Source: Microstegium vimineum
Lineage: Eukaryota; Streptophyta; Magnoliopsida; Poales; Poaceae
Direction of reading: 5' to 3'
NCBI GenBank assembly: GCA_022036555.1
Contig: CM039134.1
Span: forward strand, 14,942,818-15,006,817
DNA length: 64,000 nt
In this document: positions 44,363 to 56,040 of the stretch, in pieces
How positions within the stretch are numbered: position 1 is the first letter of the stretch
How the letters are laid out: each line of letters begins with the position of its first letter
Program-made: the position numbers and the translations under genes
The notes under the pieces: generated by a model
What the model saw: only the letters and a program-made list of their open reading frames with translations
What the model was told of the DNA's origin: nothing
The model's database searches: none

Positions 44363-46292
44363 ACTCTATAATTACTCAAAAAATATAAGCTACTATCCAC
44401 TCTTGATAGATACAAATTTATAATTATAGGGTAACTAAAATCAAAGCAGAAACATTTATATACATTCTCATTGTTGATGTAACCATAGTGTCAGAACCTA
44501 TATAAACATTTACACCAGCATATACGCATAGCACAAATTATAAAGAAATAAATCTTTAAACGAAACAAAAAAAAAGAATCATATTTCTTATTGTGTTCTG
44601 AAGCATAAAAGCAACACAGAGAACACTAACCATAGATGCCATAAAGTAGGCGTCATGTACCCAAGGTAAGGCATGAACCAAATGAAAATTTATGTTTCTT
44701 ATTGTCTTCCGAATCAAATTATGCCTGCTATATAGTTCACCAGAACATCTGGCCTACTAATACAACAATAAATTTGTCAATACCAAATGTGAGATGTCGA
44801 TCAACAATAGGTGGAGATCCGACATATACAAAAGTGTTGGCTGCAGTCAGTGAACATGAAGTGTTTCTCAGAATCCTTGTCTACTCTGCAAAGCAAAATA
44901 TATTAGAGATATGCATAACTAAGTACTTTGTAACTTAAATACATTATCTGGAAAAGCCCAACACTAATTAAAGTGACATCTTAGAAGGGGATTTGTTTTA
45001 GTTGTTATGAAGTTGCCATTTGCCATTGAAGCAAAAAAAAAACATACTTTATAGTAGGCAGGGTCACTCTTCCTTGTTGAATGTTGGGATGAACTGCGTC
45101 TGTGGCAGTGCGCTGCAATGAAGAATGGTAAAAGGATTACTATCATGATTCAAAAACTCAAGGAAGCAAATTATAAAATCCCTACATAACGTTTAAACGA
45201 AAAGCAGGAGTTTCATTTAATCTTATGATGCTAACCCTCATATGGATAAATCACTGTTTATAGTCATAACCACAAAGCACTATTTAGTGATCTGATTTTA
45301 TGGCGCATAGCACAAATGGAGATCATCCAGGAGCATGGCCACATAAATGGACACACATTACTTAAGCCAATATGTAGAGGTATATTTATGGCCACATTTT
45401 GTAGCCACAGCCCCAGTGGGAGCAATCCTAGTTAAGTCTGGTATTGTTGCAGTAATAAACATCAAAGGCAGTGACACAAGATATGTTAAAGGTGCCAACC
45501 AAATAGTTCAAATTTGTGTAAGTAGTTTATCTAGTTATACCAGCCTAAAACATAGAGCGCTCCATATGAGATATTACAATAATTTCCATTTTAAGATGAC
45601 ACAAAAGGAACCCACAACAAATTTTAGAGGAAAACTGAGCATCTCTGTGTTCCAGTTTTCAGTACCAAAAAATTAATATGACGAAATCCCTCAACTTTAG
45701 AGACCTTTTTTTTCCCTGTGCTGTCAACTTCCTCGATCTGGAAGGAAAAGCATCTAGAGTCAAAGTACGTAACAAATTAACTAAAAATCCGTTGGATGAA
45801 TATTATTTCAGAATATAAGATAAGAGCATTGAGGAAGACAGTGTTGTTCGATTCCCTACTTAATTTCATAATCTTAGACACATTACCTTCTAAAATAATA
45901 AAGGCAACAATTAGATAATCCTACTTATGTGGTGTTATTAGATTAAATAATCCTAAAATAACCCACCCACAATGACGGAAGAAGCAAAGAAATCAAGTCC
46001 CTGACTCCCCGGGTTACTCAAAATATAATTCCAGTCACTACACAACCAAAACCAATAGGATTACTCTAATTGTCATTAAAACATATCAATAACTATGCAG
46101 ATAGAAAACAACTTGACTTTCTTGTGGGAAAAATAGGCAGAGCAATCATTGCAGTACCTGTGAGGCTAGATAATTCCTCTGTTGAGGATACACATGGTCT
46201 GCTTCCGATTGGGTATGTACAGTGATTCCGTTGATTTCGTTCACAATTCACGGCTTCCTGCATCAAACAAAAGGTGGAGAAATAAAGTTGAA
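44363..46292. other. Unassigned DNA, possibly Helitron body
   Basis: AT-rich with scattered short ORFs (for example 45347-45676, +, 109 codons) that I do not recognise and that lack gene-like composition. If the terminus at 44338 is real, part of this may be captured or non-autonomous Helitron sequence. Confidence 0.35.
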
Positions 46293-46320
46293 CTAGTGCA
46301 AGGCCCGCGCTACCGCGGGC
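46293..46320 (-). mobile_element. Helitron-like 3' terminus (CTAG)
   Basis: On the minus strand a perfect 7-bp stem (GCCCGCG/CGCGGGC, 46303-46320, loop of 4) is followed by CTTGCA and CTAG (46296-46293) and then T. This is the canonical Helitron end. Confidence 0.65.
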
Positions 46321-47279
46321 ACATGGAGGCAAATTGTAAGTGTAATATTTATATATGGTACATATTGACGGGATAATGCAACGATAATATATATAGGTTT
46401 AGATTGTGTAGCTATATATTTATCAGGTACAGAGACAAGGTGCATAGGACTTGGAGCTGTGGTTGGTCTGATCTGCTTGATTGATGAAGTGGTACGGAGA
46501 TTAGGTGCATGTGTCCGATGAATGTGCTGAAGTACATGGCCTCTGTTGGATCTGTAAGATTGTTCGGGATTTTTTTGTTCAAGTCCACCGGCTTGGTCTC
46601 GAGGTTGGTGACTCAATCTCTGTGTATGTGGACAGGAACTGGATCTGCAGACATGATTATATTTGATCATAATTGTGAAAATACGTGGAGTAGTAGAAGT
46701 TTTTTATGTAATACCTTGCAGTCTAGGATTTCCTGCAAACTCTGTGATTGCAGCACTGTGGTGTTGTAGAGTAGGAAGGAGCTGACTGAATGCATCATGT
46801 AGCTGTTCTATATTCTGAAAGCAATAACAATCTGGATAATCTACAATATAAGAGACATGTCATTTCTTGCTTCCCTACTTCATAAAGTTTCATTGACACA
46901 TTGGCATTTGACGTGTCTGCTTAGGTAACTGAATAGAGACATCAATGCAAAGTAGAGGGCCATCGAGGTTCCGACCGAGTTTGTCTCTACTGCTGAGTAA
47001 TAGTTATATAGATTTAGTGCATATTGTGCTAAACAAGGGTCTAATGAATAGCTAAGGTCTGCAGCTGAAATTATGCCATTAAGATTTGAGGTTCCAAAAT
47101 TAAAAATGTGTTATTTGTCATAACTTAGGTAGTGTACAATTGACATTAAATTTGGTCAATTTCGTTGAATCAAACTGAAAGCTGTAAAAAATTACTGTAA
47201 AGATATATATGAAGAATTAATCCAACCATACCTTAAAATTTGACCACCAATCAGAACAGATGCAAACCACATTCGTGCA
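46321..47279. other. Unassigned DNA to the right of a Helitron-like end
   Basis: No gene is recognised. Confidence 0.4.
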
Positions 47280-48010
47280 CATTACCCGAGGCACCAGGCC
47301 GTGCCTGGGCCGCCACCCTGGCCCGTGGCACGGCACGGGCACGACCCGGTGGAGGAAGTGGCCCGGTAAAAAAAGAAATGGCCCATCAAAAGAAATGGCC
47401 CAGGATAAAGAAACCGGTCCATCTCCAGCCATCCCTCCCCTAACCCTAGCTGGAGCCTCCTCCCGAGTCGCCCCCGCCGCCCCACACTCGCGGCCGGGTC
47501 GCGGACTCGCGGCTCCTCCTCCTCGCGTCGCGCCGCCGCCCTCGCCCCGCCCCCGCGCTTCCTCGCGCAGCGCCGCAGTTCTTCCCCGCGCTGCTCTGCA
47601 GCTCCTCCGCTCGTCCTCGTCGCCGTCGGCTCCTCTCCTCCGCGCGGGAGGCGCCAGAGATCTCTTCCACAGCAACGCCGACGGCGCCGTGACCGTCCCC
47701 GGCTCCCCCTCGCCCCCAGCTCCACCTCACACGGCGGCGCCGTGAGCGTCCGCGGCTCCGCCTCGGCCCTCGGCCTTCGGCCTTCTCCCCCTCTCTGCTC
47801 TGCTGGCATATGTGGGCCGTCGGGCCGGCACGGCCTGCTACGCTTCCCGTGCTTGACGGGCGGTACGGCCCATGGGCCGTGCCTTGGGCCGAAGGGCAAG
47901 CACGAGCACGCCACATGCACGGCCCGTCAGGCACGGCGGCCCGTAGAGGCACGACGTCGTGTCGCCCGCCGTGCCGCCGTGTCGGGCCGGCACGGCCCGT
48001 TGGACATCTA
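47280..48010. repeat. GC-rich block with clustered GGCACGGCCCG inverted words
   Basis: The two outer parts (47285-47360 and 47810-48005) are full of GGCACGGCCC, GGGCCGTGCC and CGGGCCGGCACGG in both directions, a pattern known from subterminal regions of grass DNA transposons. Between them is a CT-rich, CCCTAACCCTAGC-containing, gene-leader-like stretch. Long ORFs here (for example 47282-47920, -) are low-complexity Arg/Gly/Ala products of the base composition and overlap each other on both strands. I treat it as transposon-derived, with the family undecided. Confidence 0.4.
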
Positions 48011-48559
48011 TAACGATGGAGTCGGGGGTAGTGAGCGGAAGGCCTTGCGTCGGGGTGGATGTTGGAGTAGGCCGGCTGGATCTGCTCCCGTCAACGTTGG
48101 ACCCGCTGTCGTCGAGGCTCGAGCTGGCTGGATCTACTTGGTGGACGCATGGATCTAGTGTGTGTGAGGAATTCTTTGAGCATGGGATGGTAGGATCCCT
48201 ACTCCATACTAGGATCCCTAAACATCTCCATTCCATGGATCCATCGGAGGTTGTCCCTGCCCTGGTCACCATTGTGCTCGACCTTGCCTTCGGCATGGGA
48301 AGTGGGAGGTGGCACACGTTGGCGCACCAAGGCCTGAGTGGACGCGTGACGCATGGGAGTTGGGTAGGGTTCAGGTCTGTCTGTCTCCGGAGGGTCCCTC
48401 TAAAAAATGTTTCGTGGGGGTTTCTGAAAAAAGAGGAAAGTCTCAAATTTTCTCTTCTTCGTGTAGGAATAAAATTTACATAAAGGGTTTACACGAAAAA
48501 TGTCTAGACACTAATACTGTTTAAATTTGTTGGTCTGTACTGTGGGTTAGTTTATTGAA
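48011..48559. other. Unassigned DNA
   Basis: An ORF of 174 codons (47959-48483, +) overlaps here but has no recognisable domain; it starts within the GC-rich repeat block. Confidence 0.35.
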
Positions 48560-49030
48560 AAACAGAGGATGTTTTTGCAAATGAGGCAGAAGCAGGTGTC
48601 AAGCCACGGAAAGGCCACGAGGTCTCAAATTATGTGGTGCCTTCATATTCGAGTAGGTTTTAATAACCCCGACTAGCATATGCCATAGTTGTCAAAGGGG
48701 CATTTTTGTACCATCAAAAGATTGTAATTGTATCCTATAAAAGGGGAGCTTAGCCCCTAAAGAAGAAGAAAGCAATTCAAGTGGCTTGAAACCCCATTTG
48801 TTGCTCCAATAATCGCACGACTCATGCCTTGATACTTGTACCCCTTTTCAGTCAAAGACTTTCACCTTCAAGCGAAGCCTTCAAGCCTAGAGAGCTGAGT
48901 AGCAGCGTGCTTAGACCTCTACACATTAACTCTGTCGTGATCCCCATTTCTCAAGCACGAGTGGACGGGTAGATATTGTAGTCATCACCGCCTGCCGTGA
49001 AAGCTAGATCTCTTGTAAAATAGTCAGCTA
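48560..49030 (+). mobile_element. LTR-like remnant with a promoter
   Basis: TATAAAAG at 48736-48743 is followed by a leader with AAAGAAGAAGAAAGC and sequence resembling the R-U5 part of a grass retrotransposon LTR. No second copy and no TG...CA pair could be found in the window, so this may be a solo or truncated LTR. Confidence 0.4.
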
Positions 49031-49959
49031 GACCTCCTTTTTTGACAACCAATAGACTATAGTAAGAAAAAAATACATTACCAATTGTTTCTATATGTTA
49101 GTTTTCACATATATCATGGTTTCTAGTAGGAATATAAGGCCTCTAATAAATCCTTAAACTTTATTGGCCCCATAAAACAAGGTGATTTTTTAAAATTTTG
49201 AGGGCAATTGCAGTAGCTGGTTTGTTATTTTTCCTCAAGATTCTACAAACCCTTTTACCTAAGCTGTGACACCATTTGTTAAATCTTCTATAACATTTGC
49301 TTAATCTTCTATACACATATACATGATTTGGTTAATCTTCTCTACATGATCAATGAAATCTTTTGTCCTTGCCATACCAAGAGCCGAGGCTCTTACTAAC
49401 ATTATCAAAATAAAAAATCTTGTGTTTGATAGTTCCTTTTTTGTTTGAATTTGTAGACACATAGACAAATTTTTCAATATTCGATACAAACATGTGGTTA
49501 TCTTCAAACTTGAAACCCTAACTAAGGTCCTTTTCATGTGTTGCAACTAGTTCTCCAATGATAACATAATCAAAATATTGACTTATTTTAGTATTCTCGA
49601 TATCTTTATCCTCATCATCCACAGTACCGTTAATATTGTCACTAGTTAGAATGCTACTAAGTCCTTAATCAAAAGAAACATTTATGGTGAACGGATTTTT
49701 GATATAAACTCTACTAACGGTGTGAATTAATTAATAAATATTAGTGTTTTCACTTCAATGGTCATTTTGTCGCTTCTAGACTTTTGGAGCTTAGACTTTT
49801 CTGATTGCAATGCTTCATTAAATGTCAAATGGTGCTTGTGGCTAGGCTCATATTGGTATGGACTGAGGAAATATATGTTTGTGCGTGGTGAGTCAAAGAA
49901 ATTGTTGCTACTGGTGAGAGACAACTGAAGGTCCACCAAGTTGTTTAGATGCTGCAGTT
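49031..49959. other. Unassigned AT-rich DNA
   Basis: Two short minus-strand ORFs (49301-49546 and 49727-49969) have ordinary amino-acid composition but match no family I know. They could be exons of a decayed gene. Confidence 0.35.
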
Positions 49960-50425
49960 GGTCATCCATAGAAGTTGTATGGCGAGAAGTAATGATTATG
50001 TTGTTTGATCAGAGAAACTGCTGCTGAGCCAAAGGTCCAACAATGGTGAATGGTGGGTATGGTGAAGATGTTGTGCATTAGTGTAGGAGATGATGGTTGA
50101 ATCTGGGAAATAGGGTACCCATAGACGACAAACAAACATGGGAAATCAGGGATAGTTTTTTCACGTCGACAAGAGGACGCACAAGAGGAAGTTGTTATTG
50201 CTCATCCATAGAAGGCGTATGGTGAGAAGGTGATGCTACTGCTGCTAGTGGGAGACAGCTGAAGGTTGAACAATGGGGGAGGATGGCGAAAGCACACATG
50301 AGGGACATGAGTGATGGTTGAATTAGTGAAATCAGGGACGGTTCAATGACTAATGAACATGGGAAATCGAGGACGTGTTTTTACCCTAGTGACGCCCACA
50401 AGAGGAGCACATAGAGGCGACCCGC
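49960..50425. repeat. Diverged tandem duplication of about 230 bp
   Basis: CATCCATAGAAG...GTATGG.GAGAAG, GATGGTTGAAT, AACATGGGAAATC and CACAAGAGGA occur in the same order in 49965-50190 and 50200-50420. Confidence 0.6.
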
Positions 50426-50749
50426 TCATGTGCCGACGATGGGGGCGGCGACCTCTGATTTGTTAGCGAGGGTTTGGGGGATTTCTATTTTGTTCCTACC
50501 AACCATATATCGGCCAACTCTCCGATTGCTAGCTTTATCATGCCAAATAAATATTTCATTTTCGACATGTTAGATCAGTGCATCGATGTGGAACTTAACG
50601 CCTCCGTCTCCACTATATTTGTCCGTCAGCTCCTCCTCTCATGGTCATTGCTAGTGAGGTCATGCTCTCTATCATGTTTGTGCATTGTTCATCTTCCTCA
50701 GTTTTTTTTTGTGAAAAGGTCATCTTCTTCATTGGGGCATAGCCAATGG

Positions 50750-50880
50750 ACGCTCTGTTTGGGTGATTGTTTCGATGGTTGATAAGCCGACTGATGTTAT
50801 TTCTGGCTATTTTCTTGTGAGAGAAAAATACTGTTTCGGTGGCTGATAAACCGGCTAATAAGCCAAGCGTACAGGGCAGG
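50750..50880. mobile_element. Small MITE-like repeat
   Basis: Contains GTTGATAAGCCGACTG, TTGTGAGAGAAAAATACTGT and GGCTGATAAACCGGC between imperfect inverted ends (GCTCTGTTTGG and the complement of GCGTACAGGGC). This type of repeat is frequent in maize, sorghum and sugarcane. A related sequence is at 54190-54340. Confidence 0.6.
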
Positions 50881-52094
50881 AGAGGGAAAGGGCGACCACA
50901 GGCTCACTGTGTCCGAGCGCATAGACGAGGGTGAGCTCATGGCAGTCGAGCGCCTCGAGCATGCAGACATGGCGGAGGAGAGCGTGACTCGGCCTGGAGC
51001 GTGAGGGAGCACTCTTTTGTGCATGGGGGTAGCTGGAGCAGGCAAGCCGCACGTTTCTAAGAAAGACAACACGGTTGAGGTGGACGTGTAGGCCTCGAGC
51101 TCGTGCGCACGGTGCAAGAGGACTCTGACATCCAGCTAGTGAGCGCTGCACCTTTTTCCACGGGTAAATATGACAAAGGTAGCGTCGCCTTTAGCTCAGT
51201 CGAGGCGATGTCTCTGACGTGTCATTCATGCATGCGCCCAAGCAGGCCACAGAGCTCCACCGTGCCTAAATTTGCCGAGCTGACCGCCACCCAGCCCGTG
51301 CCCGGCGAGCACAGGCCGCTGCGGCCGGTGCCTGGCTCAATAAGCCGGCCTAGGCGGCCACGAGTAGAAGCCAACAATCGTCTGCTATGCCTAGTGGCAG
51401 ACCCAATGTGTAGTTTAGGTAGGCTGAGGACTACCCTAGAATTTGGCCCAAACAATTTTTAGTACCGTGTCGGCCCATAAAAATGTGGCACATCTCTTCT
51501 TTTCTTTGAACTGTTGTATTCCACATGAAAAGTTTCAAATCCTGGGTCCACTACTGCTTGAATCCACGTCATGGAAAAGAAAGACTTACTTGTCACCGCA
51601 ACTTGTGATGGGAAAGCTATCAAAAAGATTCTCCACTCTGCTCACTCGGCTGAATGCTAGCGTTGGGAGACGAACCGTCTCATACTCATCCTTGTCTACC
51701 TGTACGATACTTTTTGGTTGAGGCTAACGAGGCTGTTAGAGCATCCCCAACGCACCAGCGTGGCTATTAGCCCCAACCATCCACGTAGATTTAAAGCTCC
51801 ATGCCACAGATATTGGTGGTTTTCGCAGAGCAGCATAGTATCATGCAGAAGCAACTACTGCCCCAACTGACAAAAAGTTAGAGCATTCACCAAAACCTGC
51901 GCTGGGAGAGAGGTGCTGCCTCGAAAGAGTGTCTGTGCTTGATGTCATCAATACTTTAGCTCCAGTTTTTCATGCTTACTTGTTTTCCAACTTTTAGTTG
52001 AAACCAACGATGGTGTATGCTTCCATTGTTGCTTCCCTTAGCGTGCATTGCTGTTGCCATAAGAGAGCTATCGCGGAACAATCTTTCAGTGTCA
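50881..52094. other. Unassigned DNA
   Basis: ORFs such as 51103-51462 (+, 119 codons) overlap minus-strand ORFs and show no domain. TTAGAGCATCCCCAACGC at 51737-51754 resembles the end of a common grass DNA transposon, but its partner end was not found. Confidence 0.35.
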
Positions 52095-52123
52095 CTAGAA
52101 CATGAGGCGCCCTTTGGGCGCCC
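52095..52123 (-). mobile_element. Helitron-like 3' terminus (CTAG)
   Basis: On the minus strand a perfect 7-bp stem (GGCGCCC/GGGCGCC, 52106-52122, loop of 3) is followed by TCATGTT and CTAG, then T. It shares its end with 44338. A weaker relative (ACATTAGGCGCCCTGC) is near 52349. Confidence 0.65.
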
Positions 52124-53901
52124 TACCATGACTTGTCCTTCACAACATTGAATTTTAGCAAGTTCATCAAAGAATTGCTTCATTCATCAACAGTGAAAAG
52201 CATAATGACTAATTTCGCAAAAATACATAAATGGTTCATATTCTTGAGTTAACATGTAAAACAATACAAAGGGCATAGATAAGTAAAGTATAGGAGATCA
52301 CAAAAGTACTTTCAAGGAGTGATAAGACCAAACGTATAGTAACTTTAACATTAGGCGCCCTGCAATGGAACGAAGAACACAATGCTTTATAAGCAAACAT
52401 TGGTACATATATTCATTCTTGGTTTCTAACTATCATCGATAGGGTTAGCACCTAATATTATGATTGGTGTATCTATATGAGGGTTGTTTTTGTCACTTGG
52501 GTAGTAGCATTGTATGTGCACACATCTATATTTATTTTCATTTGACAGATCTTGTTTTTTTTTTTGTCTCAAACAGATGTAGCAGCAAGCTCTTTGTTCA
52601 ATAGACAAGTCTGTTCCTTTCTGGCCACGTAATGAATCAATGTAAGAGGAATTACTTACATTTTAGTTAAAGTTGACATCTTCAGACATCTATTTGTCTC
52701 TCCTGACACCTTCACACATATTGGCAAGCAGAGAATCCTCACCATGAATATAAATAGGAAGGAGAGGGTTAAGCAGTCACAAAACTTTTCAATCAAAAGG
52801 CTGGACCTGTTGAGCCTGACCTGAAGTTATTGCCATTTTAGAGGGCAATCGAAGCAAAAAAAAAATCCTTGATAGAGAAATTCCTATTTCACCTCAACTG
52901 AATTTGCTCCTGCAAAATTATTGGCATGGGTAACCACCATAAATAGCCTGCAAGTAACATTACTTTATTTTAGTAGACCATGAAGGAAACTCACATGATC
53001 AGAGGCACCATTTATTCCCTGATGTACTTTAGGGTGTGTTTCCCCTTTCAGTTATTGGTAATGCCTTTCTTTATATTGAGCACCTTGACAAATGGTCTTT
53101 CCTATGTCTGCTATTTTTTTTAGACGAAACGATGTTCTATTTCCATACTTCTAGAGTCAACAACATATCACATTAGGACATATCAACGAACAGTGTCTTA
53201 AGATGACCATCTAAAAGCACCATCTCTGGTTGGGAAGGCACAGTACACCAAGCCACACACACCGCTGTAGCAATATATAGCCGTGAACTTTGAATTGCCA
53301 CTTATCTAGTTCTGAAATAAAGAGAACATTAATAAGCATCATTATTAGAGGGATTGCAAACATATGATCCATCATAATGTTTTTTTGAGATCCGCAAGTA
53401 CCCCAACCTGAAGCAAATAATTAGCAGGCTTGCTTGGTTGCTTGCTTGCTGGCCGACGCTGCCTGGTCTAGGCAGCCTAGCTTAGGTGTTCGATTTTCAC
53501 TGCCTGCGGCCAGATACACTGTCTGGCCAGAGCTGCCTGGCTCAGTATACCATGCATGCAATTTGGTTACAAGTTGCCACCCGTGTAAACTACTTTGATC
53601 TGATCATTTGGAAAAACAAATAATAGAGTGGTGTCATGATTCTAGATCAGTGCTTGAATGATGATGGGCTCGGTTGGCAAGGAAAATCGAGGCGAATGAT
53701 AGCCGGACGACGGTGTGTGACCCCGATGCCGGAATGGGCTGCGCTTGTCTTTCTCGATGGTAACATGGCACTTCACCCAATCGCAAAGCTGCTACGAGTA
53801 CGACTGTAGGAGAGGTTTGCTACTACCACATTCTTTGCATCTGTTAGGAGATATTGGATGCGGTGACCACAGTTAAGGAGATATCACATTGGATATTTAT
53901 A
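52124..53901. other. Unassigned DNA, possibly Helitron body
   Basis: No gene is recognised. Around 53428-53560 the words GCTTGCTT and CTGCCTGG/CTGGCCAG recur as a local simple repeat. Confidence 0.35.
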
Positions 53902-54165
53902 TACTCCATCAATCCTAAGTTATAAGACATTCCAAAAATCTTAGAGAGTCAAATAATTTTAAGTTTGACCAAACTTATATGACAATTATAATAATATTTA
54001 TGATGTCAACTAAGTACCATTAGATTCGTTATCAATTATATTTTCATAGTATGTCTATTTGATATTATAAATCTTTATAGTTTTCTTTATAACTATTGGT
54101 TAAACTTGAGATGCTTTTACTCTCTAAGATTCTTGAACGTCTTATAATTTGGGATGAAGGGAGTA
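53902..54165. mobile_element. Stowaway-like MITE
   Basis: Inverted ends CTCCATCAATCCTAAGTTAT and the complement of ATAATTTGGGATGAAGGGAG, flanked by TA. It shares AGACATTCCAAAAATCTT-type subterminal sequence with the MITE at 40416. Confidence 0.82.
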
Positions 54166-54436
54166 ATTAAAAGATTCAAGCATTTCAAGCTCATTTCAGG
54201 CTTTGTTCGCTTAAACTACTTTCAGCTTGTTTTAGTTTATTTCCTCTCATTGAGCATTATTTAATCAGTTGAAATTAGTCGGCTTTTGTACTAGCCGAAT
54301 AGACTGTCAGTAAATAATTATTTTTTACTAATAAAATAAAAAAATGCACTGAACTTGTAAGCCACTATGGAGATGTTTCACAGGGAATAAAACACATTGA
54401 AGTTTTTTTTTGTTAATTCCTTGCCTGTGGCTAGCC
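54166..54436. other. Intergenic DNA with a MITE-like fragment
   Basis: 54190-54340 resembles the small repeat at 50750 (TTTGTTCGCTT, CCTCTCATTGAGC, AGTCGGCTTTTGTACTAGCCG). No gene is seen. Confidence 0.45.
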
Positions 54437-55987
54437 TGAAGAATCATGGCCCTAGTTGGTTTCGGTGATTAACGACAATTAGTGATTATTATGGCTAACG
54501 TGTGTTTTGCAAAGGCTATGCGTAACTTAGCCATAGTGATCAACATGAATGGGCATTAGTAGGTCATCACTTAGCCCTCAAGACGGATATCGTTTCGGAT
54601 TTCAAAGAGACATGATGAAGACCCTAGAATGATAGGCTAAGTGTCATAAAGTGATGAAGGGCACTTAGAAATAGATAGGGCTTTTATTTGATCTTTGACC
54701 GTACTATTAAGAGGGGTTCAGACTAGTAGCTTGACTTAGGAAAGCTTCATGAACTAGGTGTGGTGCACACTTGTCTTCCTTAGCTCTAAGCAAGCCTATG
54801 GTGACCGTAAAATAGCCTAGAACAACTTCTATATTCATCGCGGCGAAAAACGAAGTTGACAGGCCTATTTTCTGGGCGACGGACGCTCCTGACGAAGGCG
54901 TCGAACGCTGTCCGTCGCGTCGGACAAAGGCGTCGGACGCTGGGTGGTTGAGTCCACAGCGTCCGTCAGCCTACCAGTGGCCATGTGTTTCTGGCTAAGT
55001 TTTTCAGGGTCCGACGGACGCTGTCCATCGGCCAGGCATCGAACGCTTGGAGAGCGTCCGTCGGCCTTTCAGTGAGGGTATTTTTTAGCCCGAGCCAGAG
55101 TATAGCGTCGGACGCTGGGAAGAGCGTCCGTCGCCCCTGTGACGGAGCGTCCGTCGCTGGGAAATCCTGTCAGAGTTAGCCGTTGCGCAGGGCATTGGAG
55201 CGTCCGTCGCCTAGTCGACGGAGCGTCCGTCGCCAACTTAAGTTGCCAGCCCGAGCTAGTTTTCTGAGGGGCTATTTATAGCTCCCCACACTTCTCTCCC
55301 ACCTGGCTTTTTGCTCATTTGAGTTGCTGAGTTTGTTGAGAAGGTTGGGAAGAGAGCAAGAGCCCTAGAGTGAGAGATTGATTCGCGAATCCATCCATCC
55401 TCTCCTCTAGTTCATCCAAGAGTTCAAGTGTGCATCCTCTAGTTGTGAAGCTTGAGTGAGTCAAGCGAAGATCGAGGCTTGTTACTCTTGGTGATCGACA
55501 TCACCTAGACGGTCTGGTGGTGCTTGGAGGAAGGTGATCGCCGGAGGATTGTCGGCGGCCCTTCTTCATCGACGTTGTGATCGGTTGTGGGCGATTCACC
55601 GAGCCGGAGCGGCGAAGAATCAGCCCGTAGAGAGCACTCATCCCTTGCGCGGGATTGAGGGGGAGCTATACCTTGTGAGGTGCTCCAACGAGGACTAGGG
55701 GGAGTGTCGACTCCTCGATACCTCGGCAAAACATCGTCGTGTCAAGCATCTCTTTCCCTAGCTCTTTCTTACCGCATTACTTTCTGCACTTGTCTTTCAA
55801 TTCATACTACAATTGTGTAGGAAGTTTTCGCTTTCTATCGACTTGCTACCGCTTTCTAGCTAAGACACACAAGCGATAGGCACTAGGGGGTTAATTGGCT
55901 CTTTATAGGTTTAATTCTTGTCTAGAAATTAAAAAGAGCCCAATTCAACCCCCCCCCCCCGCCCTCTTGGGCATCTTAATCCTTTCA
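54437..55987 (+). mobile_element. 5' LTR of element 5 (1551 bp)
   Basis: Ends TGAAGAATCATGG and TCTTAATCCTTTCA. A TATA-like GCTATTTATA lies at 55271-55280, preceded by ACTTAAG (55236-55242) and the array of GCGTCCGTCGC words (54880-55235). A run of 10 C lies near 55950. The left flank is TAGCC. Confidence 0.9.
54880..55235. repeat. Array of GCGTCCGTCGC / GCGTCGGACGCT words in the LTR of element 5
   Basis: About a dozen copies in both orientations, irregularly spaced, ending right before the ACTTAAG word and TATA-like box. Confidence 0.85.
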
Positions 55988-55989
55988 AT

Positions 55990-56001
55990 TGGTATCAGAG
56001 C
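55990..56001 (+). other. Primer-binding site of element 5
   Basis: TGGTATCAGAGC two bases after the LTR end. Confidence 0.88.
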
Positions 56002-56040
56002 AAGGTTTGCTCTAAATTAGGCTTCACCGCCTAGAGCAAG

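Noticed and set aside
47282..47952. Overlapping long ORFs on both strands in the GC-rich block
   Set aside because: Arg/Gly/Ala-rich low-complexity products that follow base composition; several frames are open at once and no domain is visible.
49727..49969. 80-codon minus-strand ORF with normal-looking composition
   Set aside because: No family recognised, no start context or neighbouring exons found; left as unassigned DNA.
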